The notes: a model not told the origin generated them from the sequence alone. A stretch of DNA of 64,000 bases from Mycolicibacterium aichiense (GCF_010726245.1 NZ_AP022561.1:558001-622000), one strand, 5' to 3'. Shown: positions 29,675 to 38,515, counted from the stretch's first letter. Translations and numbers: made by a program.

Positions 29675-30072
29675 GCGCGCCTGCAATCGAAGTCGGCACC
29701 AAGCTGCCGGAGCTGAAGATCTACGGAGACCCGACGTTCATCGTCTCGACGGCGATCGCCACCCGGGACTACCAGGATGTCCACCACGACCGGGACAAGG
29801 CGCAGGCCAAGGGTTCCAAGGACATCTTCGTCAACATCCTCACCGACACCGGTCTGGTGCAGCGGTTCATCACCGACTGGGCCGGCCCGACAGCGGTCAT
29901 CAAGTCGATCGGTCTGCGCCTGGGCGTGCCCTGGTATGCCTACGACACCGTGACGTTCTCCGGTGAGGTCACTGCAGTGGAGGACGGATTGATCACGCTG
30001 AAAATCGTGGGCAGCAACAGTCTTGGCGATCACGTGATCGCCACCGCCACGCTGACGATCGGTGCCGCGTGA
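29671..30072 (+). CDS. chsH1: ChsH1, MaoC-like hydratase subunit
   Basis: A 133-residue single hotdog domain with the hydratase Asp/His pair in ATRDYQDVHHDRDKA (Asp33 and His38 by count), absent from ChsH2's first domain. GSKDIFVNILTDTGLVQRFI forms the central helix region. It pairs with ChsH2 to form the active hydratase for the 3-carbon steroid side chain CoA ester. It starts at ATG 29671 inside the chsH2 stop, and its stop overlaps the ltp2 start (GTGA). Length and sequence match Rv3541c. Confidence 0.93.
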   Translation: MSAPAIEVGTKLPELKIYGDPTFIVSTAIATRDYQDVHHDRDKAQAKGSKDIFVNILTDTGLVQRFITDWAGPTAVIKSIGLRLGVPWYAYDTVTFSGEVTAVEDGLITLKIVGSNSLGDHVIATATLTIGAA

Positions 30073-31238
30073 TGCCGGGCGAGCTGAGCGGCAAGGCCGC
30101 TATCGTCGGCATCGGCGCCACCGACTTCTCGAAGAACTCCGGTCGTAGCGAGTTGCGGCTGGCCTCGGAGGCCGTGCTGGACGCCCTCGACGACGCGGGC
30201 CTGACGCCCGCCGACGTCGACGGCATGACCACGTTCACGATGGACTCCAACACCGAGGTCGCGATCGCGCGGGCCACCGGCATCGGCGATCTGAAGTTCT
30301 TCTCCAAGATCCACCACGGCGGCGGTGCAGCCTGCGCCACCGTTCAGCAGGCCGCGATCGCGGTGGCCACCGGTGTCGCGGATTGCGTTGTGGCATACCG
30401 GGCTTTCAACGAGCGCTCCGGCATGCGTTTCGGTCAGGTGCAGATGCGGCTGGTCGAAAACGCGGACTCCACCGGCGTGGACAATTCGTTCTCGTACCCG
30501 CACGGATTGTCGACGCCGGCCGCGCAGGTCGCGATGATCGCCCAGCGCTACATGCACTACTCCGGTGCGACCAGCCGTGATTTCGGTGCGGTATCGGTAG
30601 CGGATCGTAGGCACGCTGCCAACAATCCGAAGGCGTACTTCTACGAGAAGCCGATCACCATCGAGGACCACCAGAACTCACGGTGGATCGCCGAGCCGCT
30701 GCGGCTGCTGGACTGCTGCCAGGAGACCGACGGCGGTGTCGCCCTGGTGATCGTCTCGGCCGAGCGTGCCAAGGACCTCAAGCACCGGCCAGCCATCATC
30801 GAGGCGGCGGCGCAGGGCTCGAGCCCTAACCAGTACTCGATGACGAGCTACTACCGGCCCGAACTCGGGCTGCCCGAGATGGGTTTGGTGGGTAAGCAGA
30901 TGTGGGCGCAGTCGGGTCTCACGCCGGCCGACATCCAGACCGCGATCCTCTATGACCACTTCACTCCTTTCACGCTGATTCAGTTGGAGGAGTTGGGGTT
31001 CTGCGAGCCGGGTGACGCGAAGGACTTCGTCAAGGACGGCGCGTTGGAGATCGGCGGACGGCTGCCGATCAACACCCACGGTGGCCAGCTCGGCGAGGCC
31101 TACATTCACGGCATGAACGGCATCGCCGAAGGCGTGCGCCAGCTGCGCGGCACCTCGGTGAACCAGGTGGACAACGTCGAGCATGTGCTCGTCACCGCCG
31201 GCACCGGCGTCCCGACCTCCGGCCTGATCCTGGGCTAG
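30069..31238 (+). CDS. ltp2: Ltp2, thiolase-fold retro-aldolase of side-chain degradation
   Basis: A 389-residue SCP-x/thiolase-like protein. GKAAIVGIGATDFSKNSGRS opens the fold, HHGGGAACATVQQAAIAVATG lies at the place of the thiolase nucleophile loop, and HGGQLGEAYIHGMNGIAEGV carries the conserved His near the end. In M. tuberculosis Ltp2 (Rv3540c) cleaves the 17-hydroxy C22 CoA thioester to androstenedione-type ketosteroid plus propionyl-CoA, in complex with the DUF35 domain of ChsH2. The start is GTG 30069 (GTGA overlap) or ATG 30072 one codon later. It ends 9 bp before a 56-bp palindrome that may serve as the operon terminator. Confidence 0.92.
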   Translation: MMPGELSGKAAIVGIGATDFSKNSGRSELRLASEAVLDALDDAGLTPADVDGMTTFTMDSNTEVAIARATGIGDLKFFSKIHHGGGAACATVQQAAIAVATGVADCVVAYRAFNERSGMRFGQVQMRLVENADSTGVDNSFSYPHGLSTPAAQVAMIAQRYMHYSGATSRDFGAVSVADRRHAANNPKAYFYEKPITIEDHQNSRWIAEPLRLLDCCQETDGGVALVIVSAERAKDLKHRPAIIEAAAQGSSPNQYSMTSYYRPELGLPEMGLVGKQMWAQSGLTPADIQTAILYDHFTPFTLIQLEELGFCEPGDAKDFVKDGALEIGGRLPINTHGGQLGEAYIHGMNGIAEGVRQLRGTSVNQVDNVEHVLVTAGTGVPTSGLILG

Positions 31239-31247
31239 CTGTTCCGC

Positions 31248-31303
31248 CGACAGTAACGCCACGGCGCAGAATCACGCGATTCGCCGCCATGGCGTTACTG
31301 TCG
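31248..31303. repeat. 56-bp palindromic element, left copy
   Basis: The 26-nt arms begin CGACAGTAACGCC and end GGCGTTACTGTCG, with three mismatches and the 4-nt centre ACGC. The outer 14 bp are perfectly paired. A second 56-bp copy with the same outer arms lies at 32172-32227, on the other side of the gene 31338-32180. It could form a very stable hairpin and may end the cyp125-ltp2 transcript. Confidence 0.85.
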
Positions 31304-31337
31304 TTCGCTTGTCGGTGGGCGACGGCACACTTCCGCC

Positions 31338-32180
31338 ATGGAGGACGAGCCATTCATCGGGAGCGAGGCGTTGTCGGCCGGCCGCCTGACGCGCCACGAT
31401 CTGCGAACCAAGTTCCGCGCGGTCCATCGGGACGTCTACATCCCGGCCGGGGCTGAGCTCAGTCCAGTACTAAGGGCCACGGCGTGCTGGTTGCGATCAC
31501 GCCGGCGCGGCGTACTGGTCGGCTTTTCGGCTTCAGCTGTCCACGGCGCAAGGTGGATCGACATCCGTCGCGCCGCAGAGATCAGCGATTCCAATCGTCG
31601 GCCGACACCGGCCGTGATCGCCCGTGCCTGCGGTATCGAATCCGACGAGATGTGCCTCAAGGCCGGGATGGCCGTCACCACTCCCGCGCGTACCGCCCTC
31701 GATCTTCTGTGCTGGTATCCGACGGATGTGGCGATCACGGCAGTGGATGCGTTGGCGCGCGCGACGCGCTTGAAGGTCGCCGACGTCGAGCTGTTGGCTG
31801 AACGGCATCAAGGCCGGCGAGGGATCGTCCGAGCGCGGGCCGCGCTCAATCTTGTCGACCCGGGCTCGGAGTCACCGAAGGAGACATGGCTGCGGCTGGT
31901 GATCGTCCGGGCGGGTTTCCCGCGACCGCAGACACAGATTCCGGTCTACAACGAATACGGAGTGCTGATCGCTGAACTCGACATGGGCTACGAGGACCGC
32001 AAAATCGCGTTCGAATACGAAGGCGCCCACCACCGCATTGATCGTCGACAACGTGACAGAGACATTCGGCGATTCGAAGACCTCGCCGAACTCGGCTGGG
32101 TCGTCGTGCGTTTCACGTCTGAGGACACTGCGGGCACCGTCAAGCGCCGAGTGGCAGCGGCTTTGGCGCGCCGACAGTAA
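31338..32180 (+). CDS. DUF559/Vsr-like putative nuclease with AbiEi-like N-terminus, in palindrome-bracketed cassette
   Basis: A 280-residue protein unrelated to the steroid genes around it. The N-terminus (FIGSEALSAGRLTRHDLRTK, then VHRDVYIPAG) resembles the winged-helix start of AbiEi-type antitoxin regulators. The middle holds VTTPARTALDLLCWYPTDVAI. The C-terminus looks like a DUF559/Vsr-type PD-(D/E)XK nuclease: Asp215 in IAELDMGYED, Glu226/Glu228 in IAFEYEGAHH, followed by a basic RRQRDRDIRRFEDLAELGW and VVVRF. Its last three codons, CGA CAG TAA, are the first nine bases of the right palindrome. There is no clear ribosome site before ATG 31338. Nuclease activity is inferred from motif pattern only; the biological role is unknown. 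Confidence 0.75.
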   Translation: MEDEPFIGSEALSAGRLTRHDLRTKFRAVHRDVYIPAGAELSPVLRATACWLRSRRRGVLVGFSASAVHGARWIDIRRAAEISDSNRRPTPAVIARACGIESDEMCLKAGMAVTTPARTALDLLCWYPTDVAITAVDALARATRLKVADVELLAERHQGRRGIVRARAALNLVDPGSESPKETWLRLVIVRAGFPRPQTQIPVYNEYGVLIAELDMGYEDRKIAFEYEGAHHRIDRRQRDRDIRRFEDLAELGWVVVRFTSEDTAGTVKRRVAAALARRQ

Positions 32181-32227
32181 CGCCACGGCGGAAAATCCGG
32201 GGATTCCGCGCCGTGGCGTTACTGTCG
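32172..32227. repeat. 56-bp palindromic element, right copy
   Basis: It has the same outer arms as the left copy (CGACAGTAACGCCACGGCG, and the complement at the far end), three mismatches near the centre, and a 4-nt centre CGGG. It supplies the stop codon of the nuclease-like gene at its left end. The two copies are 924 bp apart start to start and identical in length. Confidence 0.85.
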
Positions 32228-32239
32228 AGCGGCCAAACT

Positions 32240-32878
32240 TCAGGACAGGTTGTTCTTGACCTGGGTGTCCTGCATCTTCGCAATGGCCAGGGCGGTCTCG
32301 TTCTGCACCGGATCGTTGGGCTCACTGGAGAATTCGATGTTCACCAGCGACTTGCCCTGGGTGAAGTACACCTCGGTGATCGCCTTGGTACCGTCGGGCG
32401 ACTTGCCGGTGGCGATGATGCCGTTGCCGCCGTCGCCGACATCGGCAGGCTGGGGCGCGCCGTCAACTTCCTTGGGCAGTTCTGCCTTGGCAGAGTCCAG
32501 AGCCTTGAGCGCTCCGGCGGCGTCCTCGCTCACGACGATCGCGAAGACGATGGTTTCGTTCTTACCGGGGTTCGTCATCGACTGGACGACGCCGTTCACA
32601 CCATTGGGGTTGATCTGCGGATCGCTGGCCACGAAGCTCGGATCGATATCGGAGGCCTTCAGCAGCAGTTTGCTGTAGTCGCCGGCCGGGGCGGCGGCGG
32701 CGGCGCTGGACGTCTCCGAAGCGGCGGACGAGGAGCTCGACGCGGCCGATGACGACGATGACGACGATGACGATGACGACTCGGACCCCTTGTCGTCGCT
32801 ACCGCAGCCGACTGCGGCGGCGCCCACGAGCAGGGCGGCGCCGACGAGACCGACGGTCTTGGCGGGGGCAATCTTCAT
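32240..32878 (-). CDS. Secreted lipoprotein with poly-serine linker
   Basis: A 212-residue lipoprotein: basic start MKIAPAKTVG, hydrophobic core, and a lipobox ending AAAVGCG with the lipidated Cys at about residue 25. A Ser/Ala-rich low-complexity linker follows (about residues 33-65, nearly all Ser at first, encoded by repeated TCG/TCA codons). The globular part (LLLKASDIDPSFVASDPQI onward, then FTQGKSLVNIEFSSEP) resembles small mycobacterial cell-wall lipoproteins, but I cannot name the family. ATG 32878 is preceded by an AAAGGA ribosome site, part of the palindrome CTTTCGCGAAAG (32888-32899). The gene lies between the cassette and the chsH3-kstD operon, on the latter's strand. Confidence 0.8.
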   Translation of the reverse strand: MKIAPAKTVGLVGAALLVGAAAVGCGSDDKGSESSSSSSSSSSSAASSSSSAASETSSAAAAAPAGDYSKLLLKASDIDPSFVASDPQINPNGVNGVVQSMTNPGKNETIVFAIVVSEDAAGALKALDSAKAELPKEVDGAPQPADVGDGGNGIIATGKSPDGTKAITEVYFTQGKSLVNIEFSSEPNDPVQNETALAIAKMQDTQVKNNLS

Positions 32879-33023
32879 AGGGAAGTCCTTTCGCGAAAGC
32901 ACCAAAGTTTGCTTTGCCTAAGTTCCTACCCTGAAGAGCGCTGAAAATTTGACCTATCGGCAAATTTGACGACCAGATCACACGACTTCGTAATCTGGAG
33001 GATGGGAAGACCCGGACCGAAAC

Positions 33024-33884
33024 TCAGACCGGGATGAACTCCACGTCGGAGAGGATGACGGCATCGTCGCGGCCCGGAGCGGTGACGACGCCGACGTAGC
33101 CGTCGCCGTCCTTCCATGCGCTGACCTTGATGGTTTCACCCGGATAGCAGACCCCGGCGAACCGCGCGCCGTAGGTCTTCACGGCCGAAGCGTCGGAATC
33201 GAGCAGCGTGTCGACCAGTGCCTTGCACGTCATGCCGTAGGTGCACAGTCCGTGCAGGATCGGCTTCGGAAAGCCGGCTGCCGCAGCGAATTCGGGATCG
33301 GAATGCAGCGGGTTGCGGTCACCGCAGAGCCGGTAGAGCAGCGCTTGCTGCGGCAGTACCGGAACGGAGATCTCGTAGTCCGGCGCGCGGTCCGGCGCGG
33401 CAACTGATGTCGACGGGCCGCGCTCGCCGCCGAAACCACCCTCACCGCGGGCGAAGATCGACCGCTTGGTGGTCCACAGCAGGGTGCCGTCCGGGTCGGT
33501 CACCGTGGTCTCGCTGACGATGACGGCGGCCTTGCCCTTGTCCCAGATCTCGGTGAACCGCTGCACCGACCGCGCGGTGCCGCTGGGCGGCAGCGGCGCG
33601 GGCACCGTGACCGCCTCGCTGGCGTGCAGCACCTTGCTCAGCTCGATCTCGATGCCGGGGAACTTCACCTCGGGCGGTTCGGTCATGTGGAAGCTGGCGG
33701 CCACGTTGCCGAAGGTGGGCAGCACCTGCGGGGTGCGGTCCACCAGGTAGCGCAGTTCTTTGGGATCCATCGGATCCGCGCCCGCGCCGAGGCCGAGCTG
33801 ATAGAGCTGCACATCGCTGCTCGTCCACGAGAACTCGACGGGCTCCAGTTCGGCGCCGAGCGCGACGGACAGATCGATCGGCAT
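33024..33884 (-). CDS. chsH3: Double-hotdog enoyl-CoA hydratase (Rv3538/ChsH3 homologue)
   Basis: A 286-residue MaoC-type hydratase with two hotdog repeats. The C-terminal half has the hydratase-2 motif: YRLCGDRNPLHSDPEFAAAAG then PILHGLCTYGMTCKAL, with the Asp and His for water activation. The N-terminal half is a degenerate repeat. From memory, Rv3538 (ChsH3) hydrates the C24 enoyl-CoA steroid with stereochemistry opposite to EchA19. ATG 33884 lies 1 bp after the kstD stop (the kstD TGA occupies 33886-33888), so the two are cotranscribed under the KstR operator at 35571-35584. The synteny Rv3537-Rv3538 is preserved. Confidence 0.86.
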   Translation of the reverse strand: MPIDLSVALGAELEPVEFSWTSSDVQLYQLGLGAGADPMDPKELRYLVDRTPQVLPTFGNVAASFHMTEPPEVKFPGIEIELSKVLHASEAVTVPAPLPPSGTARSVQRFTEIWDKGKAAVIVSETTVTDPDGTLLWTTKRSIFARGEGGFGGERGPSTSVAAPDRAPDYEISVPVLPQQALLYRLCGDRNPLHSDPEFAAAAGFPKPILHGLCTYGMTCKALVDTLLDSDASAVKTYGARFAGVCYPGETIKVSAWKDGDGYVGVVTAPGRDDAVILSDVEFIPV

Positions 33885-33885
33885 G

Positions 33886-35568
33886 TCAGGCCTTTCCTGC
33901 AATGTGCAACGCCGCCAGGTAGCCGAACGCCATCGCGGGGCCGATGGTGCCGCCCGGACCGGGATAGGTGTGGCCCATCACCGGCGCGCTGACATTACCG
34001 GCCGCGTACAGGCCTTCGATCACCGAACCGTCGTCGCGCAGAGCCCGCCCGTTGACGTCGGTGCGGACGCCACCCTTGGTGCCCAGATCGCCGGGCACCA
34101 TCTTGGCGGCGTAGAACGGCCCGTTCTTGATCTCGCCGAGGTTGGGGTTGGGCTTGTTGGTCGGATCGCCGTAGTAGCGGTCGTAAGCGCTTTCACCGCG
34201 GTGGAAGTCCTCGTCCTTGCCTGCACGTGCAAAGCCGTTGAACCGCTGGACGGTTTCCAGGAACGCATCGGCAGGCAGCCCGGTGACCTTGGCCAGCTCC
34301 TCGAGGGTGTCGGCCTTGACGATGACGCCGGACTCCATCCACTTCTTCGGAATGCGTTGTCCCGGTTGCAGTCCGGCAAAGATGTAGCGGTCACGGTACT
34401 GCTGGTCGAACACCAGCCATGCCGGCACGTTCTCGCCGGGACCGGCGCCCTGACCGTACTGGCCGCCGTACATGTGGTGGCAGGCCTCGACGTAAGGCAT
34501 CGACTCGTTCATGAAGCGCTTGCCGGACAGGTTGACGATGATCGAGCCGGGGGAGTTGCGCTCCGACAGCGCGAACCATGGTGCGCCGACCAGCGGGACG
34601 GTCGGACCCCACCAGGCGTCCTCCATCAATTCCAGTGCCGCGCCGAGTTTTTCGGCGGCCACGATGCCGTCACCGGTGTTGGCTGCGGCCCCCACGGTCC
34701 ACTCGGTGGTGATCGGGGCGCGCTGATACTTGACCCGCATCTGCTCGTTGTGCTCGAACCCGCCGCTACCCAGGATGACGCCCCGGCGTGCGCGGATCAA
34801 TTGCGGGTCAGCCGCTTCCGGTCCGGTGGTGTCGCGGACATAGATGCCGCGCACCACGCCGTCCTCGACGTACAGATCGGTCAGCGCGGTGTTGAGCAGC
34901 ACCGGAACACCGGCCTCGCGAAGGCCGATCCGCATCGGGGCGATCAGCGCCCGCCCCATGCCCACCAAATTCTTGCCACGAGCGTTGGCCCACACCGTGC
35001 GAGCGCCGACCTTCAAGCTCCTCAACACGCCGCGAGGGTGGCGCTTGAGCTGATTGAGACGCATGTAATCCTGCTGCATCACAACGACATTGAGCGGGAC
35101 CTTGCCGTACGCCGGCTCCAGGAACTTCTCGTCGGGGCCGAGCTTCTTGGCGTCGAACGGCTTGGGCTCGACCGAGCGTCCACCGGGGCGGCCTCCCGGC
35201 GCCTCCGGGTAGTAGTCGGAGTACCCGGGCACCCAGCACAGCTTCAGCGGAGTGTGCTTGAGCACGAACGACAGCATCTCCGGCCCGCGCTCGAGGTAGG
35301 TGTCGATTCGTTCCGGCTCCACCACGTCGCCGATGATCGTGTGCAGATAGGTACGCGCGGCTTCTTTGGTGTCGGTGACTCCGTCACGCTTGAGGATCTC
35401 GTTGTTGGGGATCCACACGCCGCCGCCCGAGCGGGCGGTCGAGCCGCCGAAGTGCGCGGCCTTCTCGACGACGACTGTCGATAGTCCCTGGTGAGCGGCG
35501 GTAAGTGCGGCAACCATGCCGGCAGCACCGCTTCCGACGACGACGACGTCGAACTCCTGAGCTGTCAT
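33886..35568 (-). CDS. kstD: KstD, 3-ketosteroid delta1-dehydrogenase
   Basis: A 560-residue flavoprotein. VVVVGSGAAGMVAALTAAHQ (about 7-26) binds FAD, GSTARSGGGVWIPNN is the N-terminal active-site loop, and the C-terminal HTYPGPGGTIGPAM holds the Tyr (about 535) and Gly of the 3-keto site. KstD introduces the C1-C2 double bond in ring A so that 9-alpha-hydroxylation by KshAB triggers ring B opening. ATG 35568 is 3 bp from the KstR operator. The gene diverges from the hsaE operon, so a single operator probably controls both ring A steps. It corresponds to Rv3537. Confidence 0.94.
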   Translation of the reverse strand: MTAQEFDVVVVGSGAAGMVAALTAAHQGLSTVVVEKAAHFGGSTARSGGGVWIPNNEILKRDGVTDTKEAARTYLHTIIGDVVEPERIDTYLERGPEMLSFVLKHTPLKLCWVPGYSDYYPEAPGGRPGGRSVEPKPFDAKKLGPDEKFLEPAYGKVPLNVVVMQQDYMRLNQLKRHPRGVLRSLKVGARTVWANARGKNLVGMGRALIAPMRIGLREAGVPVLLNTALTDLYVEDGVVRGIYVRDTTGPEAADPQLIRARRGVILGSGGFEHNEQMRVKYQRAPITTEWTVGAAANTGDGIVAAEKLGAALELMEDAWWGPTVPLVGAPWFALSERNSPGSIIVNLSGKRFMNESMPYVEACHHMYGGQYGQGAGPGENVPAWLVFDQQYRDRYIFAGLQPGQRIPKKWMESGVIVKADTLEELAKVTGLPADAFLETVQRFNGFARAGKDEDFHRGESAYDRYYGDPTNKPNPNLGEIKNGPFYAAKMVPGDLGTKGGVRTDVNGRALRDDGSVIEGLYAAGNVSAPVMGHTYPGPGGTIGPAMAFGYLAALHIAGKA

Positions 35569-35570
35569 AC

Positions 35571-35584
35571 TAGAACACGTTATA
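35571..35584. promoter_or_regulatory. KstR operator between kstD and hsaE
   Basis: TAGAACACGTTATA fits TnnAACnnGTTnnA fully. On the plus strand it runs into a TAGAAT -10-like hexamer at 35583-35588. On the minus strand it lies directly before the kstD start. Repression of both divergent units is likely. Confidence 0.9.
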
Positions 35585-35694
35585 GAATTGCCCCGTCCGG
35601 GCGCTACTGACCCCTCCTTTCCGATCAGCGGAACGCTTACCCCACGGCGCCGCGGACAACACTAGAATTGCCCGCACCGGGCGCCGTTCGCCCC
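35583..35694 (+). repeat. Two diverged 32-bp direct repeats carrying TAGAAT -10-like hexamers
   Basis: The segments 35583-35614 and 35663-35694 both begin TAGAATTGCCC and continue with a shared CCGGGCGC; about six positions differ. They are 80 bp apart in the hsaE leader. Each starts with TAGAAT, a good mycobacterial -10, so they may be a duplicated promoter. The distal copy is fused to the KstR operator and the proximal one is not. Confidence 0.5.
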
Positions 35695-35722
35695 GGTCAC
35701 ACCGACGATGGGACTCCCGGGA

Positions 35723-36508
35723 ATGCTGAGCGTTTCGACGCGCGAAGAGCTTGCCGCCGACCTTGCCGAGGCGGAACGCAGTCGCGTCCCGATGACGCCG
35801 CTGACGGCCAAATACCCCGATATCGACGTTGTCGACGCCTACGAAATCCAGCTGATCAACATCCGGCAGCGGATCGCCGAAGGCGCGCGGGTGGTCGGTC
35901 ACAAGGTCGGCCTGTCATCGGAGGCCATGCAGAAGATGATGGGTGTCGACGAGCCCGACTACGGCCATCTACTGGCCGACATGGAGGTGTTCGAGGACAA
36001 GCCGGTTCCCGCAGGGCGCTTCCTGTTCCCGCGCGTGGAGGTCGAGGTCGGATTCATCCTCGCCGACGACCTGCCCGGCGCCGGCTGCACGGAGGACGAC
36101 GTGCTGGCGGCCACCGCGGCGTTCGCCCCGGCGATCGAACTCATCGACACCCGGATCAAGGACTGGAAGATCGCGCTGTGCGACACCATCGCCGACAACG
36201 CGTCGTCGGCGGGCTATGTGCTCGGCAAGGAGCGGGTATCGCCCAAAGACATAGATATCCAAGCCATCCCGGCCGTCTTGACCCGCAACGGCGAGGTGGT
36301 GGCCGAGGGCCGCAGTGACGCCGTTCTCGGCAATCCGGTCACGGCAGTGGCGTGGCTGGCCCGCAAGGTCGAGAGCTTCGGGGTGCGACTGAAGGCGGGC
36401 GACATCGTCCTGCCGGGCTCGTGCACCAGGGCCATCGACTGCCACCCAGGCGACGAGTTCGTCGCAGACTTCGCCGGTCTGGGTTCGGTCCGGCTGTCAT
36501 TCGAATAA
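35723..36508 (+). CDS. hsaE: HsaE, 2-hydroxyhexa-2,4-dienoate hydratase
   Basis: A 261-residue member of the fumarylacetoacetate hydrolase/2-oxopent-4-enoate hydratase family. Clear blocks are [60 protein letters not shown] with the metal Glu residues, [20 protein letters not shown], and [20 protein letters not shown]. HsaE hydrates the dienoate released from rings A/B by HsaD to 4-hydroxy-2-oxohexanoate. I use ATG 35723 because the M. tuberculosis protein (Rv3536c) starts at the equivalent point; ATG 35708 in frame is an alternative. It is first gene of the hsaEGF operon. Confidence 0.93.
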   Translation: MLSVSTREELAADLAEAERSRVPMTPLTAKYPDIDVVDAYEIQLINIRQRIAEGARVVGHKVGLSSEAMQKMMGVDEPDYGHLLADMEVFEDKPVPAGRFLFPRVEVEVGFILADDLPGAGCTEDDVLAATAAFAPAIELIDTRIKDWKIALCDTIADNASSAGYVLGKERVSPKDIDIQAIPAVLTRNGEVVAEGRSDAVLGNPVTAVAWLARKVESFGVRLKAGDIVLPGSCTRAIDCHPGDEFVADFAGLGSVRLSFE

Positions 36509-36521
36509 GAGGAGGCTCTAC

Positions 36522-37439
36522 ATGCCCCAGAAGAGTTCTGTCGCCATCGTCGGGTCGGGCAACATCAGCACCGACCTGCTGTACAAGCTCCTCCGTTCGG
36601 AGTGGCTCGAGCCGCGCTGGATGATCGGCATCGATCCCGAGAGCGAGGGTCTGGCCCGGGCACGCAAGCTCGGACTGGAGACCAGCCACGAGGGGGTGGA
36701 CTGGCTGCTGGCGCAGTCGGAGAAGCCGGACCTGGTGTTCGAAGCCACCAGCGCCTACGTCCACCGGGCCGCCGCGCCCCGTTACGAAGAGGCCGGCATC
36801 CGCGCGATCGACCTGACGCCGGCCGCCGTCGGCCCCGGCGTGATCCCGCCGGCCAACCTGCGTGCGCACCTGGACGCTCCGAACGTCAACATGGTCACCT
36901 GCGGTGGCCAGGCCACGATCCCGATGGTCTATGCGGTGAGCCGCGTCGTCGACGTGCCCTACGCCGAGATCGTCGCGTCGGTGTCGTCGGCGTCGGCCGG
37001 CCCCGGAACCCGGGCCAACATCGACGAGTTCACCAAGACCACCAGTGCCGGCGTGGAGGTGATCGGCGGCGCGAAGCGGGGTAAGGCGATCATCATCCTG
37101 AATCCGGCTGATCCGCCAATGATCATGCGCGACACCATCTTCTGCGCGATCCCCGAGGACGCCGACCACGACGCGATCACGCAGTCCATCAAGGACGTCG
37201 TCGCCGAGGTGCAGACCTATGTGCCGGGCTACCGCCTGCTCAACGAGCCGCAGTTCGACGAGCCGACGGTGTACAACGGCGGCAATCACCTCGTCACCAC
37301 GTTCGTGGAGGTCGAGGGTGCGGGCGACTATCTGCCGCCCTACGCGGGAAATCTGGACATCATGACCGCCGCGGCCACCAAGGTGGGCGAGGAGATCGCC
37401 AAGGAACGCGCCTCTGCAGGAACGGGAGCTCAAGCATGA
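36522..37439 (+). CDS. hsaG: HsaG, propanal dehydrogenase (acylating)
   Basis: A 305-residue acylating aldehyde dehydrogenase of the DmpF/BphJ type. It has [20 protein letters not shown] (NAD fold, about 5-24), the nucleophilic Cys in [17 protein letters not shown] at about 127, and [20 protein letters not shown]. It converts propanal from HsaF directly to propionyl-CoA; the two proteins form a channelling complex. AGAGGAGG lies 6-7 nt before ATG 36522, a strong ribosome site, and the stop overlaps hsaF (ATGA at 37436-37439). It matches Rv3535c in size and order. Confidence 0.94.
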   Translation: MPQKSSVAIVGSGNISTDLLYKLLRSEWLEPRWMIGIDPESEGLARARKLGLETSHEGVDWLLAQSEKPDLVFEATSAYVHRAAAPRYEEAGIRAIDLTPAAVGPGVIPPANLRAHLDAPNVNMVTCGGQATIPMVYAVSRVVDVPYAEIVASVSSASAGPGTRANIDEFTKTTSAGVEVIGGAKRGKAIIILNPADPPMIMRDTIFCAIPEDADHDAITQSIKDVVAEVQTYVPGYRLLNEPQFDEPTVYNGGNHLVTTFVEVEGAGDYLPPYAGNLDIMTAAATKVGEEIAKERASAGTGAQA

Positions 37440-38485
37440 GCGACATCTACTTCAACCCCATGTGGGACGTCCGGATGACGGACACGTCGCTGCGCGACGG
37501 CAGCCACCACAAGCGCCACCAGTTCACCAAGGAAGAGGTCGGCGCCATCGTCGCTGCGCTGGACACCGCCGGTGTCCCGGTGATCGAGGTGACCCACGGT
37601 GACGGGCTGGGCGGCTCGAGCTTCAATTACGGGTTCTCCAAGACCCCCGAGCAGGAGCTGATCAAGCTGGCCGCCGAGACGGCCAAGGAATCCAAGATCG
37701 CCTTCCTCATGCTGCCCGGCGTGGGCACCAAGGAGGACATCAAAGAGGCGCAGAACAACGGCGGCTCGATCTGCCGGATCGCCACCCACTGCACCGAGGC
37801 CGATGTCTCGATCCAGCACTTCGGGCTGGCCCGCGAACTCGGGCTGGAGACCGTCGGCTTCCTGATGATGAGCCACACGATCAGCCCGGAGAAGCTTGCC
37901 AAGCAAGCCCGGATCATGGCCGACGCCGGCTGCCAGTGCGTCTACGTCGTCGACTCGGCGGGTGCGCTGGTGCTCGAGGGCGTGGCCGACCGGGTGAGCG
38001 CGTTGGTCGCCGAACTGGGTGACGACGCCCAGGTGGGCTTTCACGGCCACGAGAACCTGGGCCTGGGTGTGGCCAACTCGATCGAAGCCGTCCGGGCGGG
38101 AGCCAAGCAGATCGACGGGTCGTGCCGCCGGTTCGGCGCCGGCGCGGGCAACGCTCCGGTCGAGGCGCTGATCGGGGTGTTCGACAAGATCGGCGTCAAG
38201 ACCGGCATCGACTTCTTCGACATCGCCGACGCCGCTGAGGAGGTCGTCGCACCGGCCATGCCGGCCGAATGCCTGCTGGACCGCAACGCGCTGATCATGG
38301 GCTACTCCGGGGTGTACTCGAGCTTCCTCAAGCACGCCATCCGCCAGTCCGAGCGCTACGGCGTGCCGGCCCACCAGCTGCTGCACCGGGCCGGACAGCG
38401 CAAGCTCATCGGTGGCCAGGAGGATCAGCTGATCGACATCGCGCTGGAGATCAAGCGCGAGCAAGAGGCTGCCTCGGCTTCCTAG
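37436..38485 (+). CDS. hsaF: HsaF, 4-hydroxy-2-oxohexanoate aldolase
   Basis: A 349-residue DmpG-type aldolase. The N-terminal TIM barrel shows [20 protein letters not shown] (catalytic Arg and metal Asp, about 14-33), [15 protein letters not shown] and [20 protein letters not shown] with the two metal His residues. The C-terminal domain ([21 protein letters not shown]) contacts HsaG. It splits 4-hydroxy-2-oxohexanoate to pyruvate and propanal, the final reaction of the ring A/B branch. Translationally coupled to hsaG by the 4-bp overlap. A helicase gene follows 30 bp later on the same strand and could be read through. Confidence 0.94.
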   Translation: MSDIYFNPMWDVRMTDTSLRDGSHHKRHQFTKEEVGAIVAALDTAGVPVIEVTHGDGLGGSSFNYGFSKTPEQELIKLAAETAKESKIAFLMLPGVGTKEDIKEAQNNGGSICRIATHCTEADVSIQHFGLARELGLETVGFLMMSHTISPEKLAKQARIMADAGCQCVYVVDSAGALVLEGVADRVSALVAELGDDAQVGFHGHENLGLGVANSIEAVRAGAKQIDGSCRRFGAGAGNAPVEALIGVFDKIGVKTGIDFFDIADAAEEVVAPAMPAECLLDRNALIMGYSGVYSSFLKHAIRQSERYGVPAHQLLHRAGQRKLIGGQEDQLIDIALEIKREQEAASAS

Positions 38486-38515
38486 GTTGTCATCGGCTGC
38501 GGGCACGATGGGTCC

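Noticed and set aside
32888..32899. CTTTCGCGAAAG palindrome upstream of the lipoprotein, considered as an operator
   Set aside because: Only 12 bp and it includes the ribosome binding site; it is more simply explained by the AAAGG sequence and chance symmetry.
33883..35484. A 533-codon plus-strand open frame antisense to kstD
   Set aside because: KstD is complete with FAD and active-site motifs; there is no ribosome site or promoter for the antisense frame.
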